The translations under genes and the position numbers were made by a program. From JACDBZ01 sp036262075 (GTDB lineage Bacteria > Chloroflexota > Limnocylindria > QHBO01), in assembly GCA_036262075.1 (NCBI GenBank), contig DATAJO010000022.1:124001-188000 (forward strand): 64,000 bases of DNA. The letters are read 5' to 3'. This document shows positions 16,673-24,356 of this stretch, piece after piece (position 1 is the stretch's first letter; every line of letters starts with the position of its first letter). The notes below the pieces were generated by a model, which saw nothing but the letters and a program-made list of their open reading frames with translations, did no database searches and was not told where the DNA came from.

Positions 16673-16700
16673 ATCGGGGCGGGATCGCTCCCGCCCCGAT
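16673..16700 (-). terminator. Intra-operon hairpin after the binding-protein gene
   Basis: ATCGGGGCGGGA and TCCCGCCCCGAT form a perfect 12-bp stem with a four-base TCGC loop, lying 17 bases past the aapJ stop and 26 bases before aapQ. There is no T-run. Such hairpins usually stabilise the upstream mRNA or partly terminate, giving excess binding protein over permease. Confidence 0.6.
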
Positions 16701-16717
16701 GCCTCAGGATCGCTCGA

Positions 16718-17860
16718 TCAGCGGTACGGCGGTGCGTAGAGCAGGCCGTCGTCGGTCCACAGCGCGTTCAGGCCGCGTTCCAGCTCGAACGGCGTGCCCG
16801 CTCCGAGGTTGCGCTCGAAGATCTCGCCGTAGTTGCCGACCTGGCTGATGACGTTCACCACCCAGTCGGGCTCCAGGCCGAGGCCGCTGTCGAACGGATC
16901 GGTATCCGGCGGCGTGACGCCGAGGAAGCGCTGGACGGCGGGGTTGTCGCTGCTCGCCGCCGTCTCCTCGACGTTCTCCGACGTGATGCCCTGCTCCTCG
17001 GCCTCGATGGTGGCGAAGACCGTCCACTTCACGACGTTGAACCACTGGTCGTCGCCGAGCGGCGCGACCGGCCCGAGGGGCTCCTTCGACAGGACCTCCT
17101 CGAGGATGAGGTGGTCGGCGGGGTTGGCGAACGCCGTCCGACGGGCGACGAGCTGGGAGCGGTCGGACGTCACCGCGTCGCAGCGCTCCTCCTCGTACGC
17201 CTGGTACGTCGGGTCGATGTCGGCGAAGACCGCCGGCTCGTAGCTCAGGCCCGCCGACGAGAACGCATCGGCCAGGTTCAGCTCGGTCGTCGTGCCGGAC
17301 TGGACGCAGATCGTGGCGCCGTCGAGGTCCTCGAGCGTCGTCGCGTCGGTGAGCGTCGAGTTCACCATGATCGCCTGGCCGTCGTAGAACGTGGTCGGAG
17401 CGAACAGGCCCCAGCTCGTGTCGCGGCTGACGGTCCAGGTCGTGTTCCGGATGAGCACGTCGACCTCGCCGGTCTGGAGCGCCGGGCCGCGCTGGTCGGT
17501 CGACAGGTTACGGTACTCGACCGCCTCGGCGTCGCCGAGCACGGCGGCCGCGATGGCGCGGCAGAAGTCGGCGTCGAAGCCGGTCATCTCGCCCGACTCG
17601 TCGAGGAAGCTGAAGCCGGGCAGGCTTCCGTTCACGCCGCAGATGAGGTTGCCGCGCGCCTGGACGAGCGCGAGTCGGCTCTCACCGGAGGGCTCCCCGC
17701 CCTCGGACGGAGCTGCCGATTCGTCCGCCTGGCTGGCGGCGGGCTCGCTCTCGTCCGCCTGGCTGGCGCCGGCGTTGCCGGATGGTGCCTGGTCACCGCA
17801 CGCGGCGAGGACCATGGCGAGGACGACGAGGACGATGAAGGGCATGCCGGATCTGGTCAA
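16718..17860 (-). CDS. aapJ: Amino-acid ABC transporter substrate-binding lipoprotein
   Basis: The product is 380 residues with a lipoprotein signal ending VLAACGD, so it is anchored outside the membrane. A flexible linker with the repeated unit ASQADES precedes the type-II periplasmic binding fold. Family signatures include LICGVNGSLPGFSFLDESG, MTGFDADFCRAIAAAVLG and ATICVQSGTTTELNLADAF, matching AapJ/BztA-like general amino-acid binders. The start is TTG at 17860, because GGGAGGAG lies directly upstream; the in-frame ATG at 17875 overlaps that ribosome-binding site. A TACGAT hexamer near 17919-17914 could be the -10 box, with no clear -35. Confidence 0.88.
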   Translation of the reverse strand: MTRSGMPFIVLVVLAMVLAACGDQAPSGNAGASQADESEPAASQADESAAPSEGGEPSGESRLALVQARGNLICGVNGSLPGFSFLDESGEMTGFDADFCRAIAAAVLGDAEAVEYRNLSTDQRGPALQTGEVDVLIRNTTWTVSRDTSWGLFAPTTFYDGQAIMVNSTLTDATTLEDLDGATICVQSGTTTELNLADAFSSAGLSYEPAVFADIDPTYQAYEEERCDAVTSDRSQLVARRTAFANPADHLILEEVLSKEPLGPVAPLGDDQWFNVVKWTVFATIEAEEQGITSENVEETAASSDNPAVQRFLGVTPPDTDPFDSGLGLEPDWVVNVISQVGNYGEIFERNLGAGTPFELERGLNALWTDDGLLYAPPYR

Positions 17861-17992
17861 TGGTTCTCCTCCCACTCCATTCCCGTCACGGGGGTCAGAT
17901 CGCGTTGCGACGCATCGTACCGCCGGGCATCAAGCGCACGGGTCGGGCGCTCGCAGGCCGTGGTGGCCCAGCTGACTTCCGTTGCGCATTGG

Positions 17993-18499
17993 CTACAGGG
18001 CGCGCCTCGTGTTCTCCATCGCTTCCGCCAGGGTCTGCGCGTGTGGCTGCGCGGCCCGCGCCGTGAAGGTGAAGCGGTTGCCGTCGGGGTCCGCGACTGT
18101 CAGCTCGTGCGTGTTCCACGGCGTGTCCGCGGCCGGGCTGACGACCCGGCCGCCCGCGCGCTCGACGCGCGCCTGGAGCGCATCGACGGCGTCGGCGTCG
18201 GCTGCGGCAAAGGTGATGGTCATCGCGTCGGATCCCGCGCCGGCGGTGCCCTGCCGAATGAGGACGTCCTGGTAGCGCGCGCGACGCAGGTGGACGAGGA
18301 TGGGGATCCCGTTCACCTCCGGGCCGGTGAACATTACGCCGAAGTCAAGAGCCTCGGTGAAGAAGGCCACGGTCGCCCGGAGATCGCTCGCGTTCAGCGT
18401 CACGAAGGCAGGCATCGGATAGATCGGAAAGCCATCGTGCTCGCCGAGCGTCGGCGGCTCGGTCTGGGGATGGGCGGGCCGGTTCATCGGTGCGTTCAT
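17993..18499 (-). CDS. VOC-family (glyoxalase/bleomycin resistance-like) protein
   Basis: The product is 168 residues. It has the paired beta-alpha-beta modules of the vicinal-oxygen-chelate fold: MPAFVTLNASDLRATVAFF starts module one, PEVNGIPILVHLRRARYQ ends it, and NTHELTVADPDGNRFTFTA ends module two. Members chelate a metal or trap a toxic ligand. I choose ATG at 18499, six bases past the predicted -10 region; an in-frame ATG at 18517 would fall inside the operator. That operator matches the one of the TipA-like MerR regulator at 964. A role in binding or detoxifying the MerR ligand is inferred. Confidence 0.8.
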   Translation of the reverse strand: MNAPMNRPAHPQTEPPTLGEHDGFPIYPMPAFVTLNASDLRATVAFFTEALDFGVMFTGPEVNGIPILVHLRRARYQDVLIRQGTAGAGSDAMTITFAAADADAVDALQARVERAGGRVVSPAADTPWNTHELTVADPDGNRFTFTARAAQPHAQTLAEAMENTRRAL

Positions 18500-18505
18500 G
18501 CCGCC

Positions 18506-18536
18506 ACTCTCGGGCATGACGTAACGTGAGGGTCAA
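18506..18536 (-). promoter_or_regulatory. MerR operator/promoter of the VOC gene
   Basis: On the minus strand TTGACC (18536-18531) is followed after 19 bases by GAGAGT (18511-18506), and the ATG comes six bases later. The spacer begins CTCACGTTACGT, so the half-site GACCCTCACGT is identical to the ideal half of the merR promoter at 926-956. The other half is degenerate. The poor -10 and 19-base spacer fit a promoter needing MerR-type activation. Confidence 0.65.
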
Positions 18537-18600
18537 GTACCGTTCGATGGATGGGTGGCAGAAGGCCCGGTGATAGCACCGGGCCGAATGGAGCGGGCGA

Positions 18601-18676
18601 TGGTGGAGATGAGGGGACTCGAACCCCTGACCCCCGCGATGCGAACGCGGTGCTCTCCCAGCTGAGCTACATCCCC
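18601..18676 (-). tRNA. tRNA-Ala (anticodon CGC)
   Basis: A 76-base cloverleaf is visible on the minus strand. The acceptor GGGGATG pairs with CATCTCC through one G-T pair, the D arm is GCTC...GAGC, the anticodon stem CCGCG/CGCGG encloses loop TTCGCAT with anticodon CGC, and the T arm is AGGGG TTCGAGT CCCCT. The discriminator A and the terminal CCA are encoded. It lies between the VOC gene and imuA, with no other tRNA nearby. Confidence 0.95.
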
Positions 18677-18721
18677 ACGGCCGGCGCGAGTATAGCAAAG
18701 GGGTCGGGGACCTTCCCGAAC

Positions 18722-18741
18722 TAGAACATCTGTTCTATCAT
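18722..18741 (+). promoter_or_regulatory. LexA (SOS) box and -10 of imuA-imuB
   Basis: TAGAACATCTGTTCTA (18722-18737) is a palindrome with seven-base arms and the GAAC-N4-GTTC core of the LexA site in Gram-positive and related bacteria. It overlaps a -10 box, TATCAT, at 18736-18741, so bound LexA would block polymerase. The same arrangement, with about 20 matching bases, precedes dnaE2. Confidence 0.85.
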
Positions 18742-18752
18742 CGGTGGTCCTC

Positions 18753-19556
18753 ATGCAGACCGATGCCGTCGCCATCTCGACCCCGCTCGCCGACGCGCTC
18801 GAGGCGCTCCGTGCCCGCGGGCTGTCGTTGCGGCGGGGGACGGAGCCGGCCGCCGTGGCGACCGATCGGCCTCCCGTGTCGACCGGGTTCCCGGAGCTCG
18901 ACGACGCGCTCGGCACGGCCGGCTGGCCGCGGGGCGCGCTCGCGCAGCTCGACGCGCCGATCGGCGGGGGCGCGACCTCGCTGGCGCTGTCGACCGTGGC
19001 GGCGGCGCAGGCCGGTGGTGGCCTGGCGGCCTGGCTCGACCTCGAGGGCACGTTCGACCCGGCGGCGGCCGCGACGCTCGGCGTCGAGCTCGACTGGCTC
19101 CTCGTGGCACGGCCGCGCGACGCCGGGGAGGGGATCGACCTCGCCGCCTGGCTCGGCCGGTCCGGGTTGATCGACGCGCTCGTCCTCGACCTCGGGGAGC
19201 GGGGCGTGCCGGATCGGCGCGCGCTGGATCGGCTCGGCGCGCTCCTCGCCCGCTCCGGCGGCACCTCGGCGCTCGTCGTGGCACCGGCCGCCCGGTCGGT
19301 GGTGTCCGCCGCGGCATCGCTGCGCGTGGCGCTGCGACGCGAGGCCTGGCTGACGGTCGGGCGCGACCACGTCGGGCAGCGGGTGACCGCCACCGTCGAG
19401 CGTCACCGCTGGGCCCTGGCCGGCGGCGCCGCCACGCTCGACCTGTGGTTCGGCGAGGGCCGCCGCCTGGACGCGCTGGCGCCCGCACTCGCCGAGCCCG
19501 TCCTCGTGGAGACGGTGGAGGTGGCGCGCTCGGCATTGCGCGTGGTGGGTGCCTGA
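18753..19556 (+). CDS. imuA: ImuA-type RecA-like SOS mutagenesis protein
   Basis: The product is 267 residues, aligned over the RecA core: VSTGFPELDDALGTAGWPRG, then the P-loop position APIGGGATS, then LAAWLDLEGTFDP, equivalent to the RecA catalytic-glutamate strand. The Walker A lysine of RecA is replaced by alanine, so ATP hydrolysis like that of RecA is unlikely. ImuA assists ImuB and DnaE2 in damage-induced mutagenesis. ATG at 18753 is preferred over the in-frame GTG at 18744, which lies two bases from the -10 box. The LexA box directly upstream makes it an SOS gene, two bases before imuB. Confidence 0.82.
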   Translation: MQTDAVAISTPLADALEALRARGLSLRRGTEPAAVATDRPPVSTGFPELDDALGTAGWPRGALAQLDAPIGGGATSLALSTVAAAQAGGGLAAWLDLEGTFDPAAAATLGVELDWLLVARPRDAGEGIDLAAWLGRSGLIDALVLDLGERGVPDRRALDRLGALLARSGGTSALVVAPAARSVVSAAASLRVALRREAWLTVGRDHVGQRVTATVERHRWALAGGAATLDLWFGEGRRLDALAPALAEPVLVETVEVARSALRVVGA

Positions 19557-19558
19557 CG

Positions 19559-20767
19559 ATGGCGACCCGGACCCGGCTCCTGGCCATGGTCTGGCCCGAG
19601 CTCCGCGTCCCCGAGGCGGACCCGCGTCCGTTCGAGCCGATGCTCGACGCCCTCGACGACCTCTCCCCGCGGATCGAGGCGGTGGACGTCGGGGTGGCGC
19701 TCGTCGACGTGACCGGCCTCGGGCCGATGTGGGGCCCGGAACGGAGGATCGCGGCACGCGCCGTGGCGCTGGCACGCGCCGTTGCGCCGCTCCACGTCCG
19801 CTGCGGGATCGGCGACAACCGCTGGCTGGCGACGCTCGCCGCCCGGCTGGCACGCCCCGAGCGGGAGGGGGCGCCGGCCGCGCTCCGCACCCTCGAGCGC
19901 GACGAGCTGCCGGACCTGCCGATCGGCCTTCTCCCCGCCGATGCCGCCACCCGACAGCGGTTCGGCCTCTTCGGGCTGACCGTCATGCGCCAGCTGGCCG
20001 AGCTGCCGCGCTCCGCGGTCGGCGCCCAGTTCGGCCCGCCCGGCGAACGGCTCCAGGCCCTCGCCCGCGGCCACGACCCGCGGCCGCTCGTCCCCCGTCG
20101 GCGCCCGGAGCGCGTCGAGGCGGACGCTGCCTTCGACCCGCCGCTTGACGGCGTCGGCACCGTGGGCCTCACCCTGCGCCGGCTGGCCGCCGAGCTGTGC
20201 GATCGGCTCCGCGCGCGGCACCTGGCTCCGGGACGGGCGACGCTCGTGCTGCGCCTCGAGGACGGACCGCCGCTGCGTGTGGCCCAGGCCTTCCCCCAGC
20301 CGGCCCTCGAGCCGGACTGGATCGCTCGCCTGTTGCTCTCGCGCATCGAGGCCGCGGCGCGCGCTCGAGCCGTTGCGAAGTTGCCATCCCGCAATGTGGT
20401 TGCTGGTACGGAGCCGATGGGCCCCATTCCGGCCCCGCTGAGCCAGAAGAATCTGGGCGAATCTGCGACTTCGAGAGCCCCGAAGTCGCGTAAGCGTAAC
20501 CAGGTTGCTCGATGGCAACTTCCCGACGATGCCGAAGAAGAGCCACGCATCGCATCGGTCACGCTGGCGTTCGATCGGCTCAGCGACCCGAGCACGACCC
20601 AGCTGCCGGCTTTCGAGGCGCGGGCGGCAAGAGGGGAGGAGCTGCGCTGGTCGCTCGAGCGGATCCGGCATCGGTTCGGCGACGGGCGCCTCTGGCGCGC
20701 ACAGGTGGACCGGCCGCACGCGGCACTGCCCGAGCATCGGGCGTGCCTCGTCGACATCGGCTCATGA
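19559..20767 (+). CDS. imuB: ImuB, inactive Y-family polymerase-like mutasome hub
   Basis: The product is 402 residues. ImuB is a catalytically dead DinB relative that links ImuA, DnaE2 and the sliding clamp. The little-finger region (VGLTLRRLAAELCDRLRARH) and helix-hairpin region (RFGLFGLTVMRQLAELP) are recognisable. Two things are odd. The N-terminal palm is short, because MVWPELRV passes almost directly to FEPMLDALDDLSPRIEAVD and about 60 usual residues are missing. Residues about 273-322 are encoded by an inserted inverted-repeat element (20376-20524). No polymerase acidic SxDE motif is present. It overlaps the DUF6504 gene by four bases. Confidence 0.85.
   Translation: MATRTRLLAMVWPELRVPEADPRPFEPMLDALDDLSPRIEAVDVGVALVDVTGLGPMWGPERRIAARAVALARAVAPLHVRCGIGDNRWLATLAARLARPEREGAPAALRTLERDELPDLPIGLLPADAATRQRFGLFGLTVMRQLAELPRSAVGAQFGPPGERLQALARGHDPRPLVPRRRPERVEADAAFDPPLDGVGTVGLTLRRLAAELCDRLRARHLAPGRATLVLRLEDGPPLRVAQAFPQPALEPDWIARLLLSRIEAAARARAVAKLPSRNVVAGTEPMGPIPAPLSQKNLGESATSRAPKSRKRNQVARWQLPDDAEEEPRIASVTLAFDRLSDPSTTQLPAFEARAARGEELRWSLERIRHRFGDGRLWRAQVDRPHAALPEHRACLVDIGS
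20376..20524 (+). repeat. Inverted-repeat element inserted in frame in imuB
   Basis: The left arm (20376-20408), read on the minus strand, and the right arm (20494-20524) share the pattern AACCA-two bases-TTGC followed by GATGGCAACTTC. Between them is a second perfect hairpin, GCGACTTCG/CGAAGTCGC, at 20465-20489. The whole 149-base segment stays in the imuB frame and encodes a low-complexity linker containing RNQVARWQLP. The same arm sequence occurs in dnaE2 at 33655-33866. Confidence 0.75.
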
Positions 20768-21018
20768 CGCGTCGCTACCCGAACCACCCGCTCGTCCAGG
20801 TTGAGACCGATGCGGCCGGCGTGCCGATTCGCCTGCGCATGGACGGCACCGATCACGGCGAGCTCGGCATCTGCAACCGATGGCGCGTCGACGACGGCTG
20901 GTGGCGCGAGCCGGTCGCGCGCGACTGCTACAAGGTCGTCACCCGATCCGGCCTGCTGGCCACGATCTTCCTCGACGAGATCCGCGGCACGTGGCACCTC
21001 GAGCGGGTCTTCGACTGA
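20764..21018 (+). CDS. DUF6504-family protein
   Basis: The product is 84 residues and unrecognised beyond the family. It shows NHPLVQVETDAAGVPIRLRM and WWREPVARDCYKVVTRSGLL, and ends with an aromatic strand GTWHLERVFD. Small proteins like this are found directly downstream of imuB-like or DinB genes in actinobacteria and relatives and are presumed to take part in the SOS mutasome. Here the ATG overlaps the imuB stop (ATGA), so it is co-translated and under the same LexA box. The biochemical role is unknown. Confidence 0.75.
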   Translation: MTRRYPNHPLVQVETDAAGVPIRLRMDGTDHGELGICNRWRVDDGWWREPVARDCYKVVTRSGLLATIFLDEIRGTWHLERVFD

Positions 21019-21032
21019 GCCGATGCGCCTGC

Positions 21033-21038
21033 TACGCT
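21033..21038 (+). promoter_or_regulatory. -10 box of the acetyltransferase gene
   Basis: TACGCT lies ten bases upstream of the ATG at 21049, matching the leaderless layout seen for several other genes here. There is no obvious -35 box. Confidence 0.4.
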
Positions 21039-21048
21039 CGCCCGGCCG

Positions 21049-21957
21049 ATGACCGAGCCGATACCGACCTTCCGCCTCCGGCGCGGGACCGCCGACGACT
21101 CGCGTCGCGCGTTCGACATCTTCCTGCCGGCCGTCCGGGACCTCACCCAGCGGCTCAACGTGCCGTGGGAGGTCGAGGCCGAGGCGCTGTGGGAGCGGAT
21201 GCGCTACCTCTGGGATCGGCTCGCCGACCACCACGCCGAGTGGTGGTTCGCCGAGGATGAGGCAACCGGCGAGGCGATCGGCTATGCCCGCTCGGTCGAG
21301 CGCGGCGGCCTCCTCGAGCTGACCGAGTTCTTCGTCCACCCCGGCAGCCAGGCCGGCGGCGTCGGCCGCCGCCTGCTCGAGCGCGCCTTCCCGGCCGATC
21401 GGGGCGAGGTGCGGGCCATCATCGCCACCACCGACACGCGCGCCCAGTCGCGCTACTACCGCGCCGGCACCGCGGCGCGCTTTCCGATCGCGTCGCTCGA
21501 GGCGGAGCCGCGGCCCGTTGAGCTCGGCGACGCCAAGCTCGAGGTCGAGCGGTTGGCGCCCGACGCCGACCTCGCGCCGCTGCGCCGCATCGAGGCCGAG
21601 GTGCTCGAGTTCGATCGCGGCGACGAGTTCCGCTGGCTGCTCGGCCAGCGCGAGGGCTACCTCTACCGGCGCGGCGGCGAGCCGATCGGATTCGCGTTCG
21701 TCGGTCGTTCGACCGGACCGATCGCGGCGCTCGACCCGGCCGACCAGGTGCCGATCCTGCGCCATGTCGAGTCGCGCGCCGCCGCGCTCGGCGTCCCGAT
21801 GCTGTCCCTCGAGGTGCCGATGCCGAACGAGGTGGCCGTCCGGCACCTCCTGTCGCGGGGCTTCCGGATCGACCCCTTCTACACGTTCCTCATGTCGAGC
21901 CGGCCAGTCGGGCAGTTCGACCGCTTCATCGGCTTCGCGCCTCCGTTCTTCCTCTGA
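21049..21957 (+). CDS. Tandem GNAT-family N-acetyltransferase
   Basis: The product is 302 residues, about twice a single GNAT domain. The first half has the acetyl-CoA-binding motif as FFVHPGSQAGGVGRRLLERAF (residues about 95-115). The second half repeats a degenerate fold with a shorter pyrophosphate loop and ends in LSLEVPMPNEVAVRHLLSRGFR, a typical C-terminal GNAT strand-helix. The acceptor substrate cannot be told. It follows the imuB operon by 30 bases but has its own -10 box, so it may be independent of SOS control. Confidence 0.82.
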   Translation: MTEPIPTFRLRRGTADDSRRAFDIFLPAVRDLTQRLNVPWEVEAEALWERMRYLWDRLADHHAEWWFAEDEATGEAIGYARSVERGGLLELTEFFVHPGSQAGGVGRRLLERAFPADRGEVRAIIATTDTRAQSRYYRAGTAARFPIASLEAEPRPVELGDAKLEVERLAPDADLAPLRRIEAEVLEFDRGDEFRWLLGQREGYLYRRGGEPIGFAFVGRSTGPIAALDPADQVPILRHVESRAAALGVPMLSLEVPMPNEVAVRHLLSRGFRIDPFYTFLMSSRPVGQFDRFIGFAPPFFL

Positions 21958-22003
21958 GCGCCCGGCGCCGAGCGCCCCTCGAGGCGTTGGCATCCGGCGT
22001 GCG

Positions 22004-22432
22004 ATGACGCGGGGCATGAACGACTTCGAACGGCAGCCAGGCGGCATCGACGACCCGGGCATGAAGGGCGGCCTCGACCCCGACGTCGATGCACTCCCAC
22101 CGGGCAGCTCGGCCGACGACACGGGCGGTCCCGGTGAGCCGGAAGCGTCCGAGCTCGACCTGCCGGGCCCGGACGACCCCGTGGCCTGGAGCTACGTGCC
22201 GGAGGACACGCCGGTGGTCGGGCCCGACGGCGAGGAGATCGGCCGCGTGGCGGCCATGCTCGGGACCGAGGACGAGGGCATCTTCCACGGCGTGGCCGTG
22301 AGGTCCGAGCGGGACGGGAAGGCCCACGTCGTGCCGGCCGATGCCGTCACGCGCCTCACGACCCGGCGGGTGGAGATCGCCTGGACCGCTGACGACGTCG
22401 CGAGGGCCGAGCTGCACCAGCCGATCGGGTAG
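22004..22432 (+). CDS. Small acidic PRC-barrel-like protein
   Basis: The product is 142 residues. The first 60 are acidic, Gly/Pro-rich and probably disordered. Residues about 65-125 form a PRC-barrel/DUF2171-like module with TPVVGPDGEEIGRVAAMLG, then GIFHGVAVRSERDG and AHVVPADAVTRLTTRRVEI. Such modules occur in stress or surface-associated proteins; no function is known here. An alternative ATG at 22016 would remove four residues. It converges with the gene at 22514 across a strong bidirectional hairpin. Confidence 0.6.
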   Translation: MTRGMNDFERQPGGIDDPGMKGGLDPDVDALPPGSSADDTGGPGEPEASELDLPGPDDPVAWSYVPEDTPVVGPDGEEIGRVAAMLGTEDEGIFHGVAVRSERDGKAHVVPADAVTRLTTRRVEIAWTADDVARAELHQPIG

Positions 22433-22434
22433 TG

Positions 22435-22465
22435 AAGGGGCCGCCGGGGTGACCGGCGGCCCCTT
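22435..22465. terminator. Bidirectional terminator
   Basis: AAGGGGCCGCCGG and CCGGCGGCCCCTT make a perfect 13-bp stem with a five-base loop between two convergent genes. The A-rich and T-rich ends are short, so termination could be intrinsic in both directions. Just beyond it, 22480-22515 carries three imperfect copies of GGTGGACGCT. Confidence 0.8.
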
Positions 22466-22513
22466 CCTGGGCGGACGCTGCGTCCTGCGGACGCTGGTGG
22501 ACGCTGGTGGACG

Positions 22514-23692
22514 CTACTGGACGTCGTCGCAGGCCGGCGCGCCCTCGATGATCACCGGCCAGATCGCGACGTCGAGCGCAGTGCCCTGGCTCGCCCACGG
22601 CAGCGTGGCTCCCACGCCCATGAGGTCGCCCGCGAACTGGTCGAGGCCCGCGGCGGCCAGCTCGTCGGCCAGCGTCCGGACGCGGTCGGCATCGGCGATA
22701 CCGCAGCGGCCGGCGCCGGCGCCGGAGGTGATCTCCTCGCCGAAGGCGTCGGGCCCCTGGTCGAAGGGCCAGGTGAGCTCGTCGACGTCCGGCGCGCCCT
22801 CGGTCACCAGCTCCGGCACGGTCGGGACCGCGACGACCAGGTACCGATCGGGCGCGAACGTCGCGCGCTCGTCGACCCACGCGTCCTCGCCGAGCATCGC
22901 CTCCGGGTCGCCGAGGGCGGTGAGCAGCTCGTTCAGCGTCCGGCGCTCGGGCGACGGGACGAAGTACTGCTCCTCGAGCTCGTCGCCGTACCAGGCGCCC
23001 GACTCGACGACGACCGGATCGGCGTCAGCATCGGCCCTGTAGACGAACGTCTGCAGGCAGCCACCCATGCCCGGCGGCTCGACGTCGGGTAGGGATTCCA
23101 CCTCGTAGCGGCCACTGGCCTCGAACAGGCCGCTGCCGGTGAGCCGATCGTGGAGCTCGGCGAGCCCATCGGCTGACAGGGTGCGGACGCGGTACTCAGT
23201 TCCGAGCCCGTCCTCGGCCATCGCCCGCCAGACCACGCGCCCGTCGCCGGTCACGACGATGGCCGGCATGATCACCGGTGGGGTCACGTCGCAGACGGAG
23301 GTGACCTCGAGGATCACCGCGTCAGGGTCCATGGCCGGAGCCGATGGCGACGCCTCGGGCGAGACGGGCGCCTCGGCCGACGGCGCGGTCGACGGATCGG
23401 CGCTCGACGAAGGCGCCGCGCTCGCGGCTGGCGCGGACGGGCTCGGATCGACGCCGACGCCCCGGTTGAGCAGCGGCGGCACGAAGACCGCGGTCGCCAC
23501 GGCGAGGACGACGACGGCCGCGGCGGCAAGCAGCCCGCCGACGATGGTCGGCATGCGGCCACCCCGCTGCTGGGTGCGGTTGATGCGGTCCTGGACCGCG
23601 GGCAGGATCCAGCTCGGCGCCTCGGCGGGCGCATCGGCCCCGAAGCGCTGCGCGAGCAGCTCGTCGATGTTGAAACGGTCGTTGCCGGTCAT
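22514..23692 (-). CDS. Membrane-anchored protein paired with an ECF sigma factor, possible anti-sigma factor
   Basis: The product is 392 residues. A cytoplasmic N-terminus of about 48 residues (FNIDELLAQRFG) is followed by one membrane helix (IVGGLLAAAAVVVLAVATAV). Next come a Pro/Ser/Ala-rich linker and a large outside domain with ICDV-type cysteines (SVCDVTPPV, GGCLQTFVY, GRCGIADA and the C-terminal CDD). Its ATG overlaps the stop of the sigma-factor gene, the usual arrangement for an anti-sigma factor. I see no classical zinc-anti-sigma HxxxCxxC motif, so the role is inferred from position and topology. Confidence 0.6.
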   Translation of the reverse strand: MTGNDRFNIDELLAQRFGADAPAEAPSWILPAVQDRINRTQQRGGRMPTIVGGLLAAAAVVVLAVATAVFVPPLLNRGVGVDPSPSAPAASAAPSSSADPSTAPSAEAPVSPEASPSAPAMDPDAVILEVTSVCDVTPPVIMPAIVVTGDGRVVWRAMAEDGLGTEYRVRTLSADGLAELHDRLTGSGLFEASGRYEVESLPDVEPPGMGGCLQTFVYRADADADPVVVESGAWYGDELEEQYFVPSPERRTLNELLTALGDPEAMLGEDAWVDERATFAPDRYLVVAVPTVPELVTEGAPDVDELTWPFDQGPDAFGEEITSGAGAGRCGIADADRVRTLADELAAAGLDQFAGDLMGVGATLPWASQGTALDVAIWPVIIEGAPACDDVQ

Positions 23693-24231
23693 GCGAGGTG
23701 CCTCCGGGCGTCGGCGCGCGCGTCGGCGTCGAGCGCCGCGCGCATGGCCTGGGTTGCATGGTGGAGCCGCGACTTCGCGGTCCCGAGCCGAAGGTCGAGC
23801 GCTCCGGCGATCTCGGGCACGCTGAGCCCGAGGTAATGGCGGAGGACGAGGACGGCCCGATGCTCCGGCGTCAGTCGGGCGAGCGCCGAATCGAGCCAGT
23901 CACGCACGCCGATGGCGTCGTGGTGGCCGTCGACGGCCGGCCCGTCGTGCTCGAGGACGGTCAGCCTCGGACGCGACCGCGCTCGGCGGGCCTCGTCGAG
24001 GGCCTGGCGCAGGACGATGCGCCGGATCCAGGCCTCGAAGCGGTCGCGCTCGCGCAACCGGGGAAGCTCGGTCCAGGCACGGACCAGCCCCTCCTGGACG
24101 GCATCCTCGGCGAGCGCCCGGTCCCGCAGGACGAGGTAGGCGGTCGCGTACAGACGGTCGGTGACGCCCCCGGCGAGGAGGCCGAAGGCATCGGCATCTC
24201 CCCGCTGGGCGCGCTCGACGAGATCGATCAT
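23689..24231 (-). CDS. ECF-type RNA polymerase sigma factor
   Basis: The product is 180 residues. Region 2 is visible in DAFGLLAGGVTDRLYATAYL and AEDAVQEGLVRAWTELP, with the following FEAWIRRIVLRQALDEAR helix. Region 4 has LTPEHRAVLVLRHYLGLSVPEIAGAL and the helix-turn-helix LGTAKSRLHHATQAMR. No region 3 is present. It directs polymerase to a small regulon, probably including itself. The gene overlaps the membrane partner by four bases. The signal is unknown. Confidence 0.92.
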   Translation of the reverse strand: MIDLVERAQRGDADAFGLLAGGVTDRLYATAYLVLRDRALAEDAVQEGLVRAWTELPRLRERDRFEAWIRRIVLRQALDEARRARSRPRLTVLEHDGPAVDGHHDAIGVRDWLDSALARLTPEHRAVLVLRHYLGLSVPEIAGALDLRLGTAKSRLHHATQAMRAALDADARADARRHLA

Positions 24232-24356
24232 TGGACGATGCTCCTGGCTCCCATGCCCGGATGACGGAGGCGCCCCGCCCGATCGTTCAATCTTTCCGAT
24301 GCTTCAATGTTCGGGCCCGGAGGCAACCCGAAGGGGGCCTGTACACTCGGAGGCCG

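Noticed and set aside
17993..18499. Acquired bleomycin-resistance gene on a mobile element
   Set aside because: There is no transposase, integrase or flanking repeat, and the base composition matches the neighbours; the nearby tRNA-Ala has no att-like duplicate of its 3' end that I could see in the window.
18547..18573. Plus-strand target of the operator at 18.5 kb
   Set aside because: The operator could be read toward the plus strand, but the only frame there is nine codons long; the VOC gene on the minus strand fits the TTGACC orientation.
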